Of a stretch of DNA of 64,000 bases, positions 17,064-25,828 are shown piece after piece; positions within the stretch are counted from its first letter, which is position 1, and every line of letters begins with the position of its first letter. The translations under genes and the position numbers were made by a program. The notes beneath the pieces are model-generated. The model saw nothing but the letters and a program-made list of their open reading frames with translations. It was not told the origin of the DNA and did not search any database. Origin of the DNA: Fibrobacter sp. (GTDB taxonomy: Bacteria; Fibrobacterota; Fibrobacteria; Fibrobacterales; Fibrobacteraceae); assembly GCA_024399015.1 (NCBI GenBank), contig JAKSIC010000001.1, positions 496,001 to 560,000 of the forward strand. The letters are read 5' to 3'.

Positions 17064-18326
17064 TTAGAACTCGATAATGCGATCGTTCTGGAGCATCTGT
17101 TCAAAGGATTGTCTTTCTCGGACAACCTTCATTTCGCCGTTGGTGTACATCACTTCGGCAGCGTAGCGACGGCTGTTGTAGTTGCTGGACATTGCTGCAC
17201 CATAAGCGCCAGCGTCGTGGAGAACCAGGAGGTCGCCCACCTTAGCCTTCGGGAGCTTACGGGTCACAACGAAGCCGCCTTCTTCCTGAGTGAACACGTC
17301 ACCGGATTCGCAGAGCGGGCCGCCAACAACGGCGTCCACAGTTTCGTTCAGTTCGCGGCCATCGCGGGCGATGACAGAGATCTGATGGTAGGAGCCGTAG
17401 AAGCTGGGGCGAACCAGGTCGGTAAAGCCAGCGTCCACGATGTAGAACAGATTGTCGCCCTGCTTCTTGACAGCGCGGATTTCAGCCATGAGGTAGCCGC
17501 TTTCTGCAACCAGGTAGCGACCCGGTTCCACTTCCAGATGAACGTCGTGACCGATGCTCTGCTGGATCTTCTTGCGGGCGCCATCCCAAATGCCATAGTA
17601 GGCAGCCATGTCGATATGCGGGCCCTTGTTTTCTTCGTGGTATTCGATGGGAAGACCACCACCTGCGCTGATGGTGCGGAGGTGAGAGCCGAGACGACGG
17701 CTAGCGTCGCACATAGCGTCGGCAACAGATGCCAAATGTTCAAAGTCAGAACCGGAACCGATATGCATGTGAAGACCAGTGATCCACATGCCGTTTTCTT
17801 GGGCAAGCTTCACGCAGTCCTTGATCTGTTCGTGCCAGATACCGTGCTTGGAAAGATCGCCACCAGTGTTGGTCTTGCGGGAGTGACCGTGACCAAAGCC
17901 CGGGTTCACGCGGATGGTCAGTTCGGACTTCACGCCTGCATCGGCAAGCTGCTGGATCATGTCCGGAGAACCAACGTTCACAGCGATGTTGTGCTGCTTC
18001 ACCAGTTCCAGAGCATCCTTGTCGAAGATGTCGGCAGTGTAAACAATTTCGGGAACCTTACCCTTTTCGCAGCCGCCCTTGTAGCCAGCCTTGAGAGCGC
18101 GGACAATTTCACCGGCGCTCACAGCATCCACGACGCAGCCCTGCTTACGCACGAGAGAAATCACGGAGAGGTTCGGGCAAGCCTTCTGGGCAAAACGAAC
18201 GTTATCAAAAACCTTCACTTCCTTGCAACGCTGTTCAATGGTTGCGCGGTCGTAAATCCAAAGCGGGGTGCCGAACTGGGCGGCAGCCTTCACAAACTGT
18301 TCTTCGGGGATGTTAGTATTCTTCAT
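17064..18326 (-). CDS. lysA: Diaminopimelate decarboxylase
   Basis: This PLP enzyme converts meso-diaminopimelate to lysine, the last step of lysine synthesis. The 420 residues fit the family. The expected PLP-lysine region is FAQKACPNL (about residues 46-54). SAGEI (about 70), the Gly-rich phosphate-binding site SAGGGLPI (about 220), EPGRYLV (about 265) and GPLCESGD (about 335) are all family signatures; the CESGD cysteine belongs to the active site of the dimer. The family's usual YAVKAN sequence is altered to FAQKAC, which is unusual but keeps the lysine. No lysine-riboswitch fold was recognised upstream. Confidence 0.88.
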   Translation of the reverse strand: MKNTNIPEEQFVKAAAQFGTPLWIYDRATIEQRCKEVKVFDNVRFAQKACPNLSVISLVRKQGCVVDAVSAGEIVRALKAGYKGGCEKGKVPEIVYTADIFDKDALELVKQHNIAVNVGSPDMIQQLADAGVKSELTIRVNPGFGHGHSRKTNTGGDLSKHGIWHEQIKDCVKLAQENGMWITGLHMHIGSGSDFEHLASVADAMCDASRRLGSHLRTISAGGGLPIEYHEENKGPHIDMAAYYGIWDGARKKIQQSIGHDVHLEVEPGRYLVAESGYLMAEIRAVKKQGDNLFYIVDAGFTDLVRPSFYGSYHQISVIARDGRELNETVDAVVGGPLCESGDVFTQEEGGFVVTRKLPKAKVGDLLVLHDAGAYGAAMSSNYNSRRYAAEVMYTNGEMKVVRERQSFEQMLQNDRIIEF

Positions 18327-18439
18327 TTTAATTCCCTTTTGGGGCGAAACAAACTACGCTCGCCCTATTCAAATTAACGGGAAAAATTTAAAAACTTTTT
18401 GGCTGTTGCCGGCTTGCGCCAGCCGGGCCCTCGCGCTAT

Positions 18440-18530
18440 AAACGCCTTCGGCGTTTTTCGTTCAACCGGGTTTACGGAACATCATCCCCGCAAAAGCGGG
18501 GTCCTTACAAAAAACGTAAACCCGTTCGAA
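18440..18530. repeat. Structured intergenic region with nested inverted repeats
   Basis: A 7-bp hairpin (AAACGCC / GGCGTTT, 18440-18456) is followed by a pair of 16-bp arms at 18461-18476 and 18515-18530, matching at 14 positions (GGGTTTACG core). Between the arms sits CCCCGC-AAAA-GCGGGG (18486-18501). The element fills the gap between lysA and the next gene and could fold as a branched RNA or cruciform. No gene is seen here. Confidence 0.55.
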
Positions 18531-18567
18531 TGGCTACGCCACTTCGGTCCCTAACAGGAAAGCAAGC

Positions 18568-19224
18568 CTAATTCTTGACGCAACGAACGGAGTGCAGGCT
18601 TCCCTTGCTATGCATGTACATTTCAACGTTGTCATAGGCGTAGTCAAAATGTGCGTAGTAGGAATCGGTTGCATTTTCCTCTTCGGAAGACCAGAGTCGT
18701 GCCACAACGCCTTCTTCCAGGAAGGCATCTTCTTCGGGATCGTACCAGCCGGAGGGTTCAGCGCCAAACTTGAGAGCATCGGTTCCTTCGCCTTCGTCGA
18801 TCCAACCAGAGGTTGACTTCAGCACAATGCCAGCATCGTTGCCTGCTTTCTCGGCGGCTTCAAAGAGATCTTCGAATTCCTGCTGACTGGGCAGGTGCCA
18901 GCCATTGGGGCAGGCAGCCATGGCATCGTCCCAGTTATACAGGCGGCCATACTTTTCGCAGTTTTCAGACTTGTCGTCATAGCACTTGCTGGCCGCAGTC
19001 TTGTAATTCATATTTTCCGCCATCCAGACCATCTTTCCAATCTTCACGGTCTTATATTTCTGGCCATCTCTGGAGTCGGTCATGGAACCGGATTCTGAGG
19101 AACCACTGGAAGCACCAGGTTCATCTCCTGCCGAGGAACCCGAATCGCTGCCGCAGGCGCTCAATGCAAAAGCCATTGCAGAAACCAAAACAGCGACACC
19201 CATTCTTGCAAAAATCTTCTTCAT
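18568..19224 (-). CDS. FISUMP-domain lipoprotein
   Basis: A signal peptide with lipobox LSAC (Cys24) is followed by a Ser/Gly-rich linker and one Fibrobacter major paralogous domain (TIGR02145 type). Its landmarks run in order: DGQKYKTVKIG (about 54), WMAENMNY, CEKYGRLYNWDDAM, CPNGWHLPS (about 105), LWSSEE, and the ending SVRCVKN. The domain is believed to resemble formylglycine-generating or C-type-lectin-like folds, but its function is unknown. It is anchored in a membrane, probably the outer one. It follows the CotH-type lipoprotein gene on the same strand with a 70-bp gap. Confidence 0.85.
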   Translation of the reverse strand: MKKIFARMGVAVLVSAMAFALSACGSDSGSSAGDEPGASSGSSESGSMTDSRDGQKYKTVKIGKMVWMAENMNYKTAASKCYDDKSENCEKYGRLYNWDDAMAACPNGWHLPSQQEFEDLFEAAEKAGNDAGIVLKSTSGWIDEGEGTDALKFGAEPSGWYDPEEDAFLEEGVVARLWSSEEENATDSYYAHFDYAYDNVEMYMHSKGSLHSVRCVKN

Positions 19225-19294
19225 AAAAACTCCTTTTTTGCAGTCACTATTCTACAATTTTTTTTCAAAGATGGCAACAAAAGTGTCAAGCAAC

Positions 19295-22132
19295 CTACTT
19301 AAAATTTGCCGTCACCTTCAGGCCACTTTCAGGATCGATGATGCGGGTCACATCGGCAACGCCATCGCTCCAACCCACGAATGTTCCTCCGGCCTTCGGA
19401 ACTGCGGTAAGCGTCACAGGAGTTCCTTTGAAGAACTTGATTTTCAGTGAAGTCTCGTCCAAAGGCAAGTAATGAACTTGCACGACGCCATTTCCGGAAC
19501 TCGCAATAGTTACGTCGACCATTTCTCCCAAGGCAAAATGCTCCTGCATTTCCTTGCGGACCACATCCTGGCGAGTCGTGGCGAAGGTCTTGATTCGGCC
19601 ATCGTGTTCTGTCATGGTGGCCACATTTTTGCCCCAGCGCTTCTGATCCCGTTCCACTTCGGCGGCGATATCGCCCTTCAGTTTTTCCATACGGGCAAGC
19701 ACACGCTCTGCACTAAAGTTCATGCAAAGGTTGGTTGCAATTTGATTGATGAAAGCTGCCTTGAAGTTTGCGTTAGTGAGCAAACGACGCAAGTGCTGAG
19801 TGAATTCAGGATTGTTGGGCCAGCCGGAATTTTCTGCAGTTACGAACTCGAAAATATTTCCCGTCAACTTACTCTGGGTATTATCGAAGGCCATATCCGT
19901 ATCGAACATGAACCACTTCCAGGCAGTCTTCGGATTCTTAGCTCGCCACATTTTGCGGTTGTTTCCGGGCCAGTCACGATTGTTGGCAAATGTTTCCGCA
20001 GCGTAGTAGTTGATGAGATTATTCAAATCAAACATTTCATTCACCTTGGCCAAGTTTTCATCGGTCATGGTATTGCTGAGCAAGAAGTTGGTCATCGAAA
20101 CAAATTCTACCGGGGAGCCGTCCACATATTCACCGGAGCTGTTCACCAAATCAATTTCATCGCCATCCAAGTTGTACTTGGCCAGGTAATAGTTCTTGTT
20201 GGAAGATTCACGAATGTTGTGGATACCGTAGTATTCGCCATTGTAGAAAACGATGGAGGCACGGCCGTGCTGGTAATCAACGCCCAGCCCCTCCGTAATG
20301 GAAGAGGCCAGCATGTCGCGGATGTAATCGAAGTGATAATTGTTTCCGTTGTTGCGCAGCTTGAAACTCTTGAACTTTTTCAATTCAGGGAATTCCGGGA
20401 ACAACGCATAATCCAGCTTGTTCTTTCCGTACTTTTCACGGAAAGTGATTTCCACAGATTTCTTCGGCCAGGTTCGTGTGGCGTTACCGCTAATGGCAAG
20501 GCCCGCATTCTCGCTAAAGCCAGGCGTCTTCTGCCCAGCTTCCAGCAATTCAATGTTCACAGGGATTTCCTTGTCGCTCCAGAAATTTTCATTCTTGAAC
20601 AAACCGGAATCAGCATGGAACATCTGCAACGGATCGCCCGTAATGAATACAGAAGCTACCGTAGGCTGATCTTCAAAAATGTAAGTGCGGTTGATAACAT
20701 TTCCAGGAACGGCGCCCTCTTCAAAACTAGCGCAGCGTAAAACTGTTGTGGTATCCACAGTCAAATCGGAAACCATCAGCGGGCTTTTTGATGTGGGAAC
20801 AGTACCACCCTTTTCGCAACGGATTTGGCTATCACTTCCAAAGGCAATGGAGAAAGGCTTCAAATAAAAACCGGAATTGGGGAATTCCGTCTTCACGTTC
20901 TGGGAAGCCGCATTTTCCACAGTTCCTGCTGTAGCACCATTGGGCGATGCAACAGCGAAGCCCCACTTGCCGTTAACCGCGGCGGACGTACCTGCGGACA
21001 CACCGGCAGCCACAGCCTCGCGGGACCAGGTTTTTCCAATAACCGCCGCCGGATACATCACGGAATCCACCAATTGCATTTCCCCATTGAACAAGTAGAG
21101 GGAACCGCCTTCCTTCTTGGACTTGAAATTGGCGTGAGGTTCGTTGCCGCGGCTGTAAGCGATGTAACTGAAGACCTTGATATCCTTTGCCACGGAATCA
21201 TAGTAATCAAAGTCCAAGCGTAAGCCAGTAATTTCTGCCAAGTTGGGATAGTCAGAATTGAGGGGAGGCCTAATGGAATAAACCGTATTGGAATCGCCAG
21301 TTCCCTCCAGAATCTTGGTCCAGCTTTTGACTTCGCGAAAACCCTTCTGCAAGAATCTGAAGTTGAGAGATTCCCCCTTGGGAATGTAGGCCTTCAGCTG
21401 GAACTGATTTGCCTTGGAAAGATCAACAGGAACCTTGCCCTCGTCCGTAGAGCCCACGCTCAAAGCCAACTGGAAATAACTCAGGTCGCCCTTCACGGGA
21501 ATCATCTGGGCGCCGGCCATGTTCTTTCCGTTTTCTACAAAGCAGAAATCGGACTTTCCCGGCAGAGGCTTCATTTCGCTCTTGCCTTGGCCCGGTTTGG
21601 TGACCGCATCGTATTCCACTTCGCAAAAAGAAGTCAAAAGGTTGACCGTATCGTGAGGAGCCACATAGTCCGGCAAGTTTCTACCAGACAAATAAACAAT
21701 CATGTGGGACTTGGGTTTGACCACCACATCGCCAAATTGGAATTTCGTTGGGGTAGCCGCAGAGTTGGTCAAGTAATAACCCTTGAGGTTCACCGCCGTG
21801 TCTGCAGGGTTATAAATTTCCACCCAGCCGGCGTCACCGCCTTCTTCATCCTTGTACACCAAGTTCACAGGGTCCACTTCGGTAAAAATCACCGGTGGAT
21901 TCTTCAGTACCACAATGGCGTTTGTATCAGCCATGGAATCCGCAGAGGAACTGGAAACACCAGATACATTCGAGCCGCTGGACAGCATGCCGTTGGTTTC
22001 CCCGGAGGAACTCAAAATATCTTCGGAACTGGAAGACAAGTCATCCGGCGTTGCCGAGGATCCGTTATCGCCACCGCAAGCCGAAAGGCCCAACGCCAGC
22101 GCGCCTAAAACACCAAAACAAAAGAACTTCAT
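19295..22132 (-). CDS. CotH-family lipoprotein with lamin-tail and InlB-type domains
   Basis: This is a large 945-residue lipoprotein (lipobox LSAC, Cys19) with a Ser-rich linker. A lamin-tail-like beta domain follows (about 80-170, with GWVEIYNPADTAVNLKGYYL), then a chitobiase C-terminal-like segment near 430-490. The CotH kinase-like domain spans about 500-830: RTWPKKSVEITF, KLRNNGNNYHFDYIRD, GIHNIRE and MFDTDMAFDN. In spores CotH is a protein kinase; in other bacteria the domain is found on surface proteins of unknown substrate. The last 60 residues are a divergent InlB-type repeat (GTPVTLTAVPKAGGTFVGWSDG). A TATCTTTA box lies 22 nt upstream of the start. Confidence 0.82.
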   Translation of the reverse strand: MKFFCFGVLGALALGLSACGGDNGSSATPDDLSSSSEDILSSSGETNGMLSSGSNVSGVSSSSADSMADTNAIVVLKNPPVIFTEVDPVNLVYKDEEGGDAGWVEIYNPADTAVNLKGYYLTNSAATPTKFQFGDVVVKPKSHMIVYLSGRNLPDYVAPHDTVNLLTSFCEVEYDAVTKPGQGKSEMKPLPGKSDFCFVENGKNMAGAQMIPVKGDLSYFQLALSVGSTDEGKVPVDLSKANQFQLKAYIPKGESLNFRFLQKGFREVKSWTKILEGTGDSNTVYSIRPPLNSDYPNLAEITGLRLDFDYYDSVAKDIKVFSYIAYSRGNEPHANFKSKKEGGSLYLFNGEMQLVDSVMYPAAVIGKTWSREAVAAGVSAGTSAAVNGKWGFAVASPNGATAGTVENAASQNVKTEFPNSGFYLKPFSIAFGSDSQIRCEKGGTVPTSKSPLMVSDLTVDTTTVLRCASFEEGAVPGNVINRTYIFEDQPTVASVFITGDPLQMFHADSGLFKNENFWSDKEIPVNIELLEAGQKTPGFSENAGLAISGNATRTWPKKSVEITFREKYGKNKLDYALFPEFPELKKFKSFKLRNNGNNYHFDYIRDMLASSITEGLGVDYQHGRASIVFYNGEYYGIHNIRESSNKNYYLAKYNLDGDEIDLVNSSGEYVDGSPVEFVSMTNFLLSNTMTDENLAKVNEMFDLNNLINYYAAETFANNRDWPGNNRKMWRAKNPKTAWKWFMFDTDMAFDNTQSKLTGNIFEFVTAENSGWPNNPEFTQHLRRLLTNANFKAAFINQIATNLCMNFSAERVLARMEKLKGDIAAEVERDQKRWGKNVATMTEHDGRIKTFATTRQDVVRKEMQEHFALGEMVDVTIASSGNGVVQVHYLPLDETSLKIKFFKGTPVTLTAVPKAGGTFVGWSDGVADVTRIIDPESGLKVTANFK

Positions 22133-22263
22133 ATTCTCACATCCTTATAATCTTAAAGATAAATTAAAAAAGGACGCTAGGATTTCTCCCGGCGCCCCTG
22201 CTCCCCTTTTAATTATATGACCTGTGCGGAAACAATTTACCGTCCGCATTTTTATCGACAATT

Positions 22264-22914
22264 TTAGCGACGGCGGCCACGCTTCTTTACGTCAGCTTCA
22301 ATGTCGTCCTTCCAGGAAGCATCCTCAATATTCATACGGATATTTCTAATGACCGTGTTCTGAGCGGCACAGCACTTAATAATTCCTGCGTCATCGTTCA
22401 CGAAGTTGGCGGCACGATCTTCAGCGATACCAAAACCACGGGCTGTTTCCACGGCGTCAATGTTTGCTCCCAGGAAAATGAATTCCCAGCCGTACTTGGA
22501 CTTTTGACGTTCCACCATTTCCTTCACCTTCTTGGCGGTATAAATGTGGCTGGCATTTTCGTAGCCGTCGGTGGTAATCACGAAGATGGTCTTTTCAGGG
22601 CGATCTTCGTCGCGGGCGTACTTGTGCACATTTCCGATGTGGTGGATTGCCAGGCCCACAGCATCCAGCAAGGCGGTGCAGCCACGGGCATAGTATTCCT
22701 TGTCGGTCATGGCAGGCACATTGGCAATGGGAATACGGTCATGGAGAACTTCCATTTCGTTGTCAAAGAGGACGGTGGAAACAATGGCTTCGCCAGGTTC
22801 CTGCTTCTGCTTTTCGATAGTGGAGTTGAAACCGCCGATAGTATCCTTTTCCAAACCAGCCATGGAACCACTGCGGTCCATAATGAAAACCATTTCTGTC
22901 AAACCCTGCTTCAT
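22264..22914 (-). CDS. von Willebrand factor A domain protein
   Basis: A single-domain cytoplasmic protein of 216 residues. The metal-binding MIDAS motif DRSGS is at residues 13-17, a conserved Thr in ARGCTAL lies near 78, and the acidic TTDGYEN is near 115, so the site looks complete. The last residues are strongly basic (KKRGRRR). Such stand-alone VWA proteins, often annotated as TerY-like, accompany many systems. The closest gene upstream on this strand encodes a macro-domain protein, but a terminator separates them. TATCTTTG lies 54 nt upstream of the start. Confidence 0.8.
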   Translation of the reverse strand: MKQGLTEMVFIMDRSGSMAGLEKDTIGGFNSTIEKQKQEPGEAIVSTVLFDNEMEVLHDRIPIANVPAMTDKEYYARGCTALLDAVGLAIHHIGNVHKYARDEDRPEKTIFVITTDGYENASHIYTAKKVKEMVERQKSKYGWEFIFLGANIDAVETARGFGIAEDRAANFVNDDAGIIKCCAAQNTVIRNIRMNIEDASWKDDIEADVKKRGRRR

Positions 22915-23013
22915 ATTTCACCTCTTTTTGTTCGGGTCGGCGGGATTGCCGTTCCCTCTTAACAAAAACAAAGATACCCTATCGCAAGGCCCGCGAGGTC
23001 GCCTGACAAGCGA

Positions 23014-23038
23014 CAAAAAAACGCCGGTTTCCCGGCGC
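23014..23038 (-). terminator. Terminator of the macro-domain gene
   Basis: On the minus strand a CGCCGG / CCGGCG stem with a 4-nt loop is followed by eight T residues. Confidence 0.75.
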
Positions 23039-23043
23039 TATTG

Positions 23044-24210
23044 TTAACCTAACTGAGGTTGATTGTTATCTGATAATGCAATGTTTATTCGCATGAGGTC
23101 GTAAACTTTCCGTTCAATGAACGCTTCAACAATCACATCAGTCAGGTTAATGTTTGGAGTAAATGAATAACCTGCGTACGAAAGTAAATCAGTCGTTTCA
23201 ACAACATTTAGCTTCATACCTACGGCAAGGGCCAAAACTGTTTCGCGCCTTATTGTCTTGATTCTATCATTAAGGATTTTTGAAAAGTGCTTACGATCCA
23301 TAAATATCGCATTGTAAACGGCAGCAGAGTCAAGACCTTTCTGATTAATGTAATAAATCAAGCGCTGACTAAAAGGCTGAATATCAAAATCTTTAATTTT
23401 TCTACCAAGATCCTCTTCTAACTTGCCCTTAAAGGATGCGAAAACCGGCTTTGGCGTTTCCTTTTTCTTGCTCTTTTCTAACGGCACAACCCCGCGAGGA
23501 GACATGCAAACTGAAATTTTGTCAATCGCAGCCTGTTCGCAAAGCGGATTCTCATCACGAATTTTTCCATTGAATTTTCCGCGCCGAGGCAGCGAGCTTT
23601 TGCCACGCCACTGCCAGCGTTCCTCCTCCGAGGAATTCATTTCGCTGTACATCTCCAGGCGTTCTTCGGTAACTTTGCCAACGTAATGTTCGTCAATGTA
23701 GGCCTGCACAAAGTCCGTCAAGTCGGAGGTCAAGCCAAAGGATTCCTCATCGTACACGACAAGAATCACGTCCAGCTTATGCTCGCTGGTAAATTCCTTG
23801 GCAATTTCGGTAACAATATCCAGCGCTTGATCCTTGGGGAACTTGAAGGCTCCCGTAGAAATCAGCGGGAAGGCAATGGACTTTGCCCTCAGAGAAACAG
23901 CCTTTGAAAGGCATTCGCGATAGCAGCTGCGCAAGGCCTCGGGCTCGCCGGACTTGCCATCCACCCACATGGGGCCCACCGTATGGATGACATACTTGGC
24001 CGGAAGCTTGAATGCCGGGGTAACCTCGGCATGGCCCACCTCGATCTTGCCGATCTTTTGGCGGGCGGCAAGCATATCATCAAAACCGGCAGCCTCGTAA
24101 ATAGCGGCGTCGGTACGGTAACCTGCGCAAATGGGTTCAGTATTGGCCGAATTTACAAGGACATCGGCCTTGACCTTAGTAATATCGTTTCGTATAATCT
24201 TGAATGCCAT
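23044..24210 (-). CDS. Macro-domain protein with C-terminal helical (HTH-like) domain
   Basis: The N-terminal macro domain (residues 1-170) shows the ADP-ribose-binding features VNSANTEP (about 19-26), an HTVGP segment, and FPLISTGAFKFP (about 118-129). It would bind or hydrolyse ADP-ribose conjugates. A polar linker (about 190-260) leads to a C-terminal 130-residue helical region with MDRKHFSKILND and IRRETVLALAVGMKLN, which resembles a helix-turn-helix of the XRE type. The ATG at 24210 is chosen because the macro fold starts there (MAFKIIRNDIT) and TATATT precedes it by a few bases. A regulator sensing ADP-ribose, or a partner of an ADP-ribosyltransferase, is possible; no transferase gene is nearby. 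Confidence 0.8.
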   Translation of the reverse strand: MAFKIIRNDITKVKADVLVNSANTEPICAGYRTDAAIYEAAGFDDMLAARQKIGKIEVGHAEVTPAFKLPAKYVIHTVGPMWVDGKSGEPEALRSCYRECLSKAVSLRAKSIAFPLISTGAFKFPKDQALDIVTEIAKEFTSEHKLDVILVVYDEESFGLTSDLTDFVQAYIDEHYVGKVTEERLEMYSEMNSSEEERWQWRGKSSLPRRGKFNGKIRDENPLCEQAAIDKISVCMSPRGVVPLEKSKKKETPKPVFASFKGKLEEDLGRKIKDFDIQPFSQRLIYYINQKGLDSAAVYNAIFMDRKHFSKILNDRIKTIRRETVLALAVGMKLNVVETTDLLSYAGYSFTPNINLTDVIVEAFIERKVYDLMRINIALSDNNQPQLG

Positions 24211-24277
24211 GCCTTTAATATAGATCAAAAGCAGTGACAAAAGCTGACAAATATTAATTTATTTGATTTTCATCAAA

Positions 24278-24307
24278 CGAAAAAGGCTCCTCCGAGGAGG
24301 GGCCTTT
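24278..24307 (-). terminator. Terminator of the gene at 24365
   Basis: A GC-rich hairpin (AGGCTCCTCC / GGAGGGGCCT) lies 57 bp after the stop, followed on the minus strand by TTTTT. Confidence 0.7.
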
Positions 24308-24364
24308 CTAAATGCATGTCACGGGTCGCCGCAGCACAGGGCCGCGAATTACCGGGTGCAACGA

Positions 24365-24895
24365 TTACTTGACTTCAACAACCTTGTTGTCGCCTTCGTC
24401 CCAGTACTGGTCATCGCAAATGAACTTGTACTGATAGGTGCCGGCAACGAGGGAAAGCTTTGCAGACCAGAGGCCAGTCTTCTTGTCCTTCTTGCAGACA
24501 ACAGCGGTAGCCTGGTTCCATTCGTTGAAGGAACCTGCAACGGTCACCTTGGAAGCCAGCTCGTAAGCGGTCGGAGTGGTGAGAACAACTGCAATCTTCT
24601 TGGCAGCCTTAGGAGCTGCGGCCTTCTTTGCAGCGGGCTTCTTTTCTGCAGCCGGCTTGACAGCCTTAACTGCGGCTGCCTTAGGAGCAGCAGCCTTCTT
24701 GGCGGGAGCAGCCTTAGCGACAACCTTCTTTTCAGCCTTTGCTGCAGCCTTCGGGGCTTCCTTCTTTGCAGCCGGCTTAGCAGCCTTAGCAGCAACCTTC
24801 TTTTCTGCAGCGGGCTTAGCGGCCTTTGCTGCGGGCTTAGCAGCGGCCTTCTTAGCAGCCGGCTTTGCAACTACAGTCTTAGTACCTTTGGACAT
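24365..24895 (-). CDS. Ala/Lys-rich (histone H1-like) tail fused to a glycogen-binding-like domain
   Basis: Residues 1 to about 100 are almost wholly Ala, Lys and Pro in short repeats such as AAKPAAKK, like histone H1 tails or bacterial nucleoid proteins. Residues 101-176 form an early-set beta-sandwich of the AMPK/CBM48 glycogen-binding type: VTVAGSFNEWN, GLWSAKLSLVAGTYQYKF and a final W-x-(D/E). There is no catalytic domain and no signal peptide. Nucleic-acid or polyanion binding by the tail is inferred from charge only. A promoter-like TATCTTTG lies 28 nt upstream of the start and a terminator follows, so it is a single-gene unit, divergent from rpe. Confidence 0.8.
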   Translation of the reverse strand: MSKGTKTVVAKPAAKKAAAKPAAKAAKPAAEKKVAAKAAKPAAKKEAPKAAAKAEKKVVAKAAPAKKAAAPKAAAVKAVKPAAEKKPAAKKAAAPKAAKKIAVVLTTPTAYELASKVTVAGSFNEWNQATAVVCKKDKKTGLWSAKLSLVAGTYQYKFICDDQYWDEGDNKVVEVK

Positions 24896-24992
24896 ATTTT
24901 TCTCCTTAACTTTGATTTGGCGCCAAAGATAGTAAATAAAAGTTTATCTGTCTAGATTGGAAAAAAGTGGCAAAATTTCTAACTTGCGCATC

Positions 24993-25640
24993 ATGAAACA
25001 GATCATCGCACCCAGCGTCTTGAACGCAAACTTCCTCGAACTTGGTAACGGCCTCAAGGCCATCGAAAACGGCGGCGCAGGCCTCGTTCACTTGGACATC
25101 ATGGACGGACACTTTGTTCCGAACATCAGCTTTGGCCCGGGCATTTCCGCCTGCGTCAAGAAGGGCACAAGCCTTCCGCTGGATTGCCACTTGATGATCG
25201 CCAATCCCGAAAACTACGTAGGTGAATTTGCAAAGGCTGGCGCTCACCTCATTAGCGTCCACGCCGAAACCACCAACCATCTGGACCGTTTGCTGCACCA
25301 GATTGCAGAACTGGGTGTAAAGCCCGCCGTTGCCATCAACCCGGCAACCCCGCTTTCAAACATCAAGCATGTGCTGGACATCGTTGACATGGTTCTGGTG
25401 ATGTCTGTGAATCCGGGTTTCGGCGGCCAGAGCCTCATTCCCTACTGCCTGGACAAAATTCGCGAACTTCGTCAGATGAAGCCGGAACTGGATATCCAGA
25501 TCGATGGCGGCGTCAAGCTGGACAACATCCTCGCTTGCAAGGAAGCTGGCGCAAACGTATTCGTAGTCGGTTCCGCCATCTTCGGCAAACCCAATCCCGA
25601 AGAAGTCTGCCGCGAGTTCGTGAAGCTCGTGAACGGCTAA
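24993..25640 (+). CDS. rpe: Ribulose-phosphate 3-epimerase
   Basis: This TIM-barrel enzyme interconverts ribulose-5-phosphate and xylulose-5-phosphate in the pentose phosphate pathway. The 215 residues match the family length. Signatures are IAPSVLNANF at the start, HLDIMDGHFVPNISFG (metal ligand and catalytic Asp), DCHLMI, SVNPGFGGQ, and the phosphate-binding DGGV and VVGSAIFG. The ATG at 24993 aligns with family starts; a further upstream in-frame start would add 12 unrelated residues. It would help feed pentoses released from hemicellulose into central metabolism. Confidence 0.95.
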   Translation: MKQIIAPSVLNANFLELGNGLKAIENGGAGLVHLDIMDGHFVPNISFGPGISACVKKGTSLPLDCHLMIANPENYVGEFAKAGAHLISVHAETTNHLDRLLHQIAELGVKPAVAINPATPLSNIKHVLDIVDMVLVMSVNPGFGGQSLIPYCLDKIRELRQMKPELDIQIDGGVKLDNILACKEAGANVFVVGSAIFGKPNPEEVCREFVKLVNG

Positions 25641-25657
25641 TTTTTTGTATCGTCCGC

Positions 25658-25691
25658 GTCATCCTGAGGGAACGCAGTGACCGATGGATCC
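25658..25691. repeat. Intergenic repeat (GTCATCCTGAGGG type)
   Basis: The sequence GTCATCCTGAGGGAACGCAG and the following GATGGATCC resemble a family of intergenic repeats common in bacterial genomes. Only one copy is seen in this window. Confidence 0.4.
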
Positions 25692-25702
25692 AAAAAGCAT
25701 TA

Positions 25703-25732
25703 AACCCCGACACTCCGTGCCGGGGCTTTTTT
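25703..25732. terminator. Terminator after rpe, likely bidirectional
   Basis: CCCCGACAC / GTGCCGGGG forms a 9-bp stem with one mismatch, followed by a T run. It lies between the convergent rpe and GH44 genes. A second inverted repeat (ACTGATT / AATCAGT, 25759-25784) lies nearby. Confidence 0.7.
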
Positions 25733-25828
25733 GTATTAAATCCATCACCTCGGCCATACTGATTTAGAGTAAACTCAATCAGTGCGGCTCTCGGCTTGGG
25801 GCTTTTTACATTAAAGCAAACGCAAACC

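Noticed and set aside
23044-24210. DarG-type antitoxin of a DarTG system
   Set aside because: No DarT-like ADP-ribosyltransferase gene lies on either side, and the C-terminal domain looks different.
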